23,747 bases of DNA from Nitrospirota bacterium (GTDB lineage Bacteria > Nitrospirota > CAKKRA01 > 9FT-COMBO-42-15). The stretch lies in the NCBI GenBank assembly GCA_016195585.1, contig JACPZJ010000080.1:1-23747 (forward strand), in the 5' to 3' direction. Below are positions 21,844-23,747 of this stretch, piece after piece. The stretch's first letter is position 1. Each line of letters opens with the position of its first letter. The notes beneath the pieces are model-generated. The model saw nothing but the letters and a program-made list of their open reading frames with translations. It had not been told where the DNA came from and made no database searches. Both the position numbers and the translations under genes were made by a program.

Positions 21844-23747
21844 TTATTGCCTCTCCTGCTGGCTATACAGATAATGATATAGCCCCTTTCTGGTAATCAA
21901 TTCATCATGGCTTCCAAATTCCACAATAGCGCCCCTGTCAATTACTATCATCCTATTCGCATCCCTTAATGTAGAGAGCCTGTGGGCTATTATGATTACT
22001 GTTCTCCCCTGGCATATCTTGCTTAGATTCCTCTGTATTATCCTTTCTGATTCATAATCAAGCGCAGATGTAGCCTCATCAAATATCAATAATCTGGGAT
22101 TCATTAGAAGCGCCCTTGCTATGGCAACCCTCTGTCTCTGGCCGCCTGACAGGGCTGTCCCTTTTTCACCAACCATGGTATCATATCCTTCAGGCAGTTC
22201 AAGGATAAACTCATGCGCCCCTGCCAAATGTGCAACCCTTACTATATCAGCCATATTTGCAGAAGGATAGTGTATAGCAATATTATCTCTCACGCTCCCG
22301 TTAAAAAGAAAATTCTCCTGAAGCACCACGCCTATCTGCCTCCTCAGCCATGCAGGGTCTGCAAGGGAGATATCAACGCCGTCTATAAGTATCCTGCCAG
22401 ACTCAGGTATATAGAGCCTCTGAATAAGCTTTGCCAGTGTGCTTTTTCCTGAGCCGCTCCTTCCCACAACTCCGACGGTCATGCCAGGTTGTATATCAAA
22501 TGAAACATTTCTTAATATCTCAGGCCCGTCTACCCTGTATCTGAACCTCACACCCTCAAGCCTCACATTGCCTTTTATAGACGGAAGCCTTGCCTTTGTC
22601 GGGTTCATGGCAGGCTCTGGTTTTGTATTTAATATATCGCCGAGCCTCTTTATGGAAAGCCCTGCCTGCTGGAACTCCTGCCACATCTGGACAAGCCTTA
22701 ATACAGGCTCGCTCACCCTCTGCGAAAGCATCTGAAAGGCTATTAACTGCCCTACTGTCAGCTTCCCATCCATCACAAGATGCGCGCCGAACCACAGGAT
22801 TAACAGATAGGATGCCCTGTTTATAAACTGGCCTATTGCGCCTGCCATTCCTGATAATTGATAGGTCTTAAAGCTTGCCCTTATATAGCCTGAAAGAAGT
22901 CCCTCCCATTTCTTTTGCGCCTCTGGATCCAATGCAAAGGATTTTACAGTCTGCACCCCTGAAACAGCCTCAACAAGATAAGACTGTGCATCTGCCCCTC
23001 TGTTGAATCTCTCATCAAGCCTGTGCCTGAGCATAGGTGTTACAATGGCAGAGAGCCCTGCAAAAAAGGGCAATGCAGCTAAAGCAACTAATGTTAGTGT
23101 AGTGCTGTAAATAAACATGACTGCAATAAAAACCACCATGAACATAACATCAAGCACAGATGTAAGCGGCGCGCCAGTAAGAAACTGCCTTATATTCTCA
23201 AGCTCCCTGACCCTTGCAACAGTATCTCCAACCCTCCTCACCTCAAAATATCTGAGCGGCAGGGCAAGAAGGTGTTTAAACAGCCTTGTGCCGAGTGTAA
23301 CATCTATCTTGCTTGTGGTATGGGTAAATACATAAGTTCGCAGCATGTTTAATGTTGACTCAAATATGGCTATGGCAAGAAGCCCTATTGCAAGCACATC
23401 AAGTGTAGTCAATCCCCTGTGAACAAGGACTTTATCAATAACAACCTGTGTAAAGATAGGTGTGATAAGCCCGAATATCTGCAAGACCAAAGATGCAATC
23501 AACACCTCTGAAAGCGGCTTCCTGTATCTCCATACAGCAGGTATAAACCACTTTAACCCAAAGACCTCCTCTGATTTCAGAAAACCAAGCCCTCTTTGGG
23601 ATAAAAGTATTATCTTGCCCTTTTGCTTCTTGCTAACTACTGATTGTTGAGGGCTGATAGCAGCTTGCCCATCATTCTCCCTCTCCCCTTGCGGGAGAGG
23701 CTCTTTCTGTTTCCCTCTCCCCTCTGGGGAGAGGGAAGGGTGAGGGG
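21844..23747 (-). CDS. HlyB-type type I secretion ABC transporter, 5' end outside the window
   Basis: The inner-membrane exporter that powers type I secretion with ATP. The frame is open to the window edge (634 codons seen). The order is typical. A short remnant like the end of a C39-like domain (GKIILLSQRG) comes first, then FGLKWFIPAVWRYRKPL. The six-helix membrane domain follows (LQIFGLITPIFTQVVIDKVL onward, with VGDTVARVRELENIRQFL), then the ATPase: Walker A GRSGSGKST, signature LSGGQRQRVAIARAL, Walker B LLIFDEATSALD, and H-loop IIAHRLST. Before the C39-like remnant the frame is encoded by a CTCTCCCC-type repeat (reading PLPQGERE), so the true N-terminus is uncertain. It precedes hlyD on the same strand. 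Confidence 0.93.
   Translation of the reverse strand, partial: PHPSLSPEGRGKQKEPLPQGERENDGQAAISPQQSVVSKKQKGKIILLSQRGLGFLKSEEVFGLKWFIPAVWRYRKPLSEVLIASLVLQIFGLITPIFTQVVIDKVLVHRGLTTLDVLAIGLLAIAIFESTLNMLRTYVFTHTTSKIDVTLGTRLFKHLLALPLRYFEVRRVGDTVARVRELENIRQFLTGAPLTSVLDVMFMVVFIAVMFIYSTTLTLVALAALPFFAGLSAIVTPMLRHRLDERFNRGADAQSYLVEAVSGVQTVKSFALDPEAQKKWEGLLSGYIRASFKTYQLSGMAGAIGQFINRASYLLILWFGAHLVMDGKLTVGQLIAFQMLSQRVSEPVLRLVQMWQEFQQAGLSIKRLGDILNTKPEPAMNPTKARLPSIKGNVRLEGVRFRYRVDGPEILRNVSFDIQPGMTVGVVGRSGSGKSTLAKLIQRLYIPESGRILIDGVDISLADPAWLRRQIGVVLQENFLFNGSVRDNIAIHYPSANMADIVRVAHLAGAHEFILELPEGYDTMVGEKGTALSGGQRQRVAIARALLMNPRLLIFDEATSALDYESERIIQRNLSKICQGRTVIIIAHRLSTLRDANRMIVIDRGAIVEFGSHDELITRKGLYHYLYSQQERQ
23677..23747. 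repeat. CTCTCCCC-type palindromic repeats in the ABC transporter frame
   Basis: Two hairpins, CCCTCTCCCC-TTGC-GGGAGAGG and CCCTCTCCCC-TCT-GGGGAGAGGG, followed by GAAGGGTGAGGGG. It is the same design as 4483-4571. The element runs off the window end and is open in the transporter frame. Confidence 0.88.

Noticed and set aside
17966..23747. The S8 protease as cargo of the neighbouring type I exporter
   Set aside because: It has an N-terminal signal peptide and a C-terminal membrane anchor, and no RTX repeats, so adjacency alone does not support it.

Overview
The window is a 23.7 kb piece of a Gram-negative, probably anaerobic bacterium. I base this on the siroheme-dependent haem genes (ahbB/ahbD), a ferredoxin:thioredoxin-reductase-type Fe-S domain, a split rubrerythrin and a type I secretion system. 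The order hisC-B-H-A-F-IE-hit, then rpsU-yqeY-nif3-dnaG-rpoD, then a tRNA, a DUF164 zinc-ribbon gene and rnpB, resembles Nitrospirota and Desulfobacterota/Geobacter-type genomes. The phylum is an inference, not something the sequence proves.

Layout. (1) 1-7621, plus strand: the distal half of a histidine operon (hisC partial, hisB, hisH, hisA, hisF, hisIE, HIT protein). It is interrupted by a four-helix-bundle (S23/IVP-type) gene, a pair of ferritin-like half-domain genes and a three-part glutaredoxin/FTR/DUF3422 fusion. hisH and hisF, the two subunits of one enzyme, each carry a 1-nt frame disruption. (2) 7640-12976, plus: a clear sigma-70 promoter drives a macromolecular-synthesis operon, rpsU, a damaged yqeY, a NIF3-like gene, dnaG and rpoD. 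It has an attenuator-like hairpin inside and a strong terminator after rpoD. (3) 13043-15105, plus: tRNA(CAU), a zinc-ribbon coiled-coil protein, RNase HI and an unusually long RNase P RNA. (4) 15290-16913, minus: ahbD, ahbB and a second tRNA(CAU) that abuts the ahbB stop codon. (5) 17026-17849, minus: a HepT/MntA toxin-antitoxin pair. (6) 17966-23747, minus: a subtilisin-like protease with a Cys-type C-terminal anchor (frameshifted), an HlyD-type adaptor and a partial HlyB-type ABC exporter.

The most striking feature is how heavily short palindromic repeats have entered the region. Besides ordinary REP-like palindromes there is a set of tandem 7-nt word repeats arranged as inverted arms. The words differ (GTWATGM-like, GTTCGGM, GGGTCAA, ATGCAAA-like, GGCTATA) but the 7-nt period is constant. 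These arms bound the S23-type gene so that its start and stop codons lie inside them. They are translated in frame inside hisF, hlyD and rnhA and at the C-terminus of hisIE. They also sit in the P12 region of the RNase P RNA. They resemble the heptanucleotide STRR sequences known from heterocyst-forming cyanobacteria, but nothing here looks cyanobacterial. This is the best candidate in the window for an undescribed system. The mechanism is unknown, and all statements about mobility are inference.
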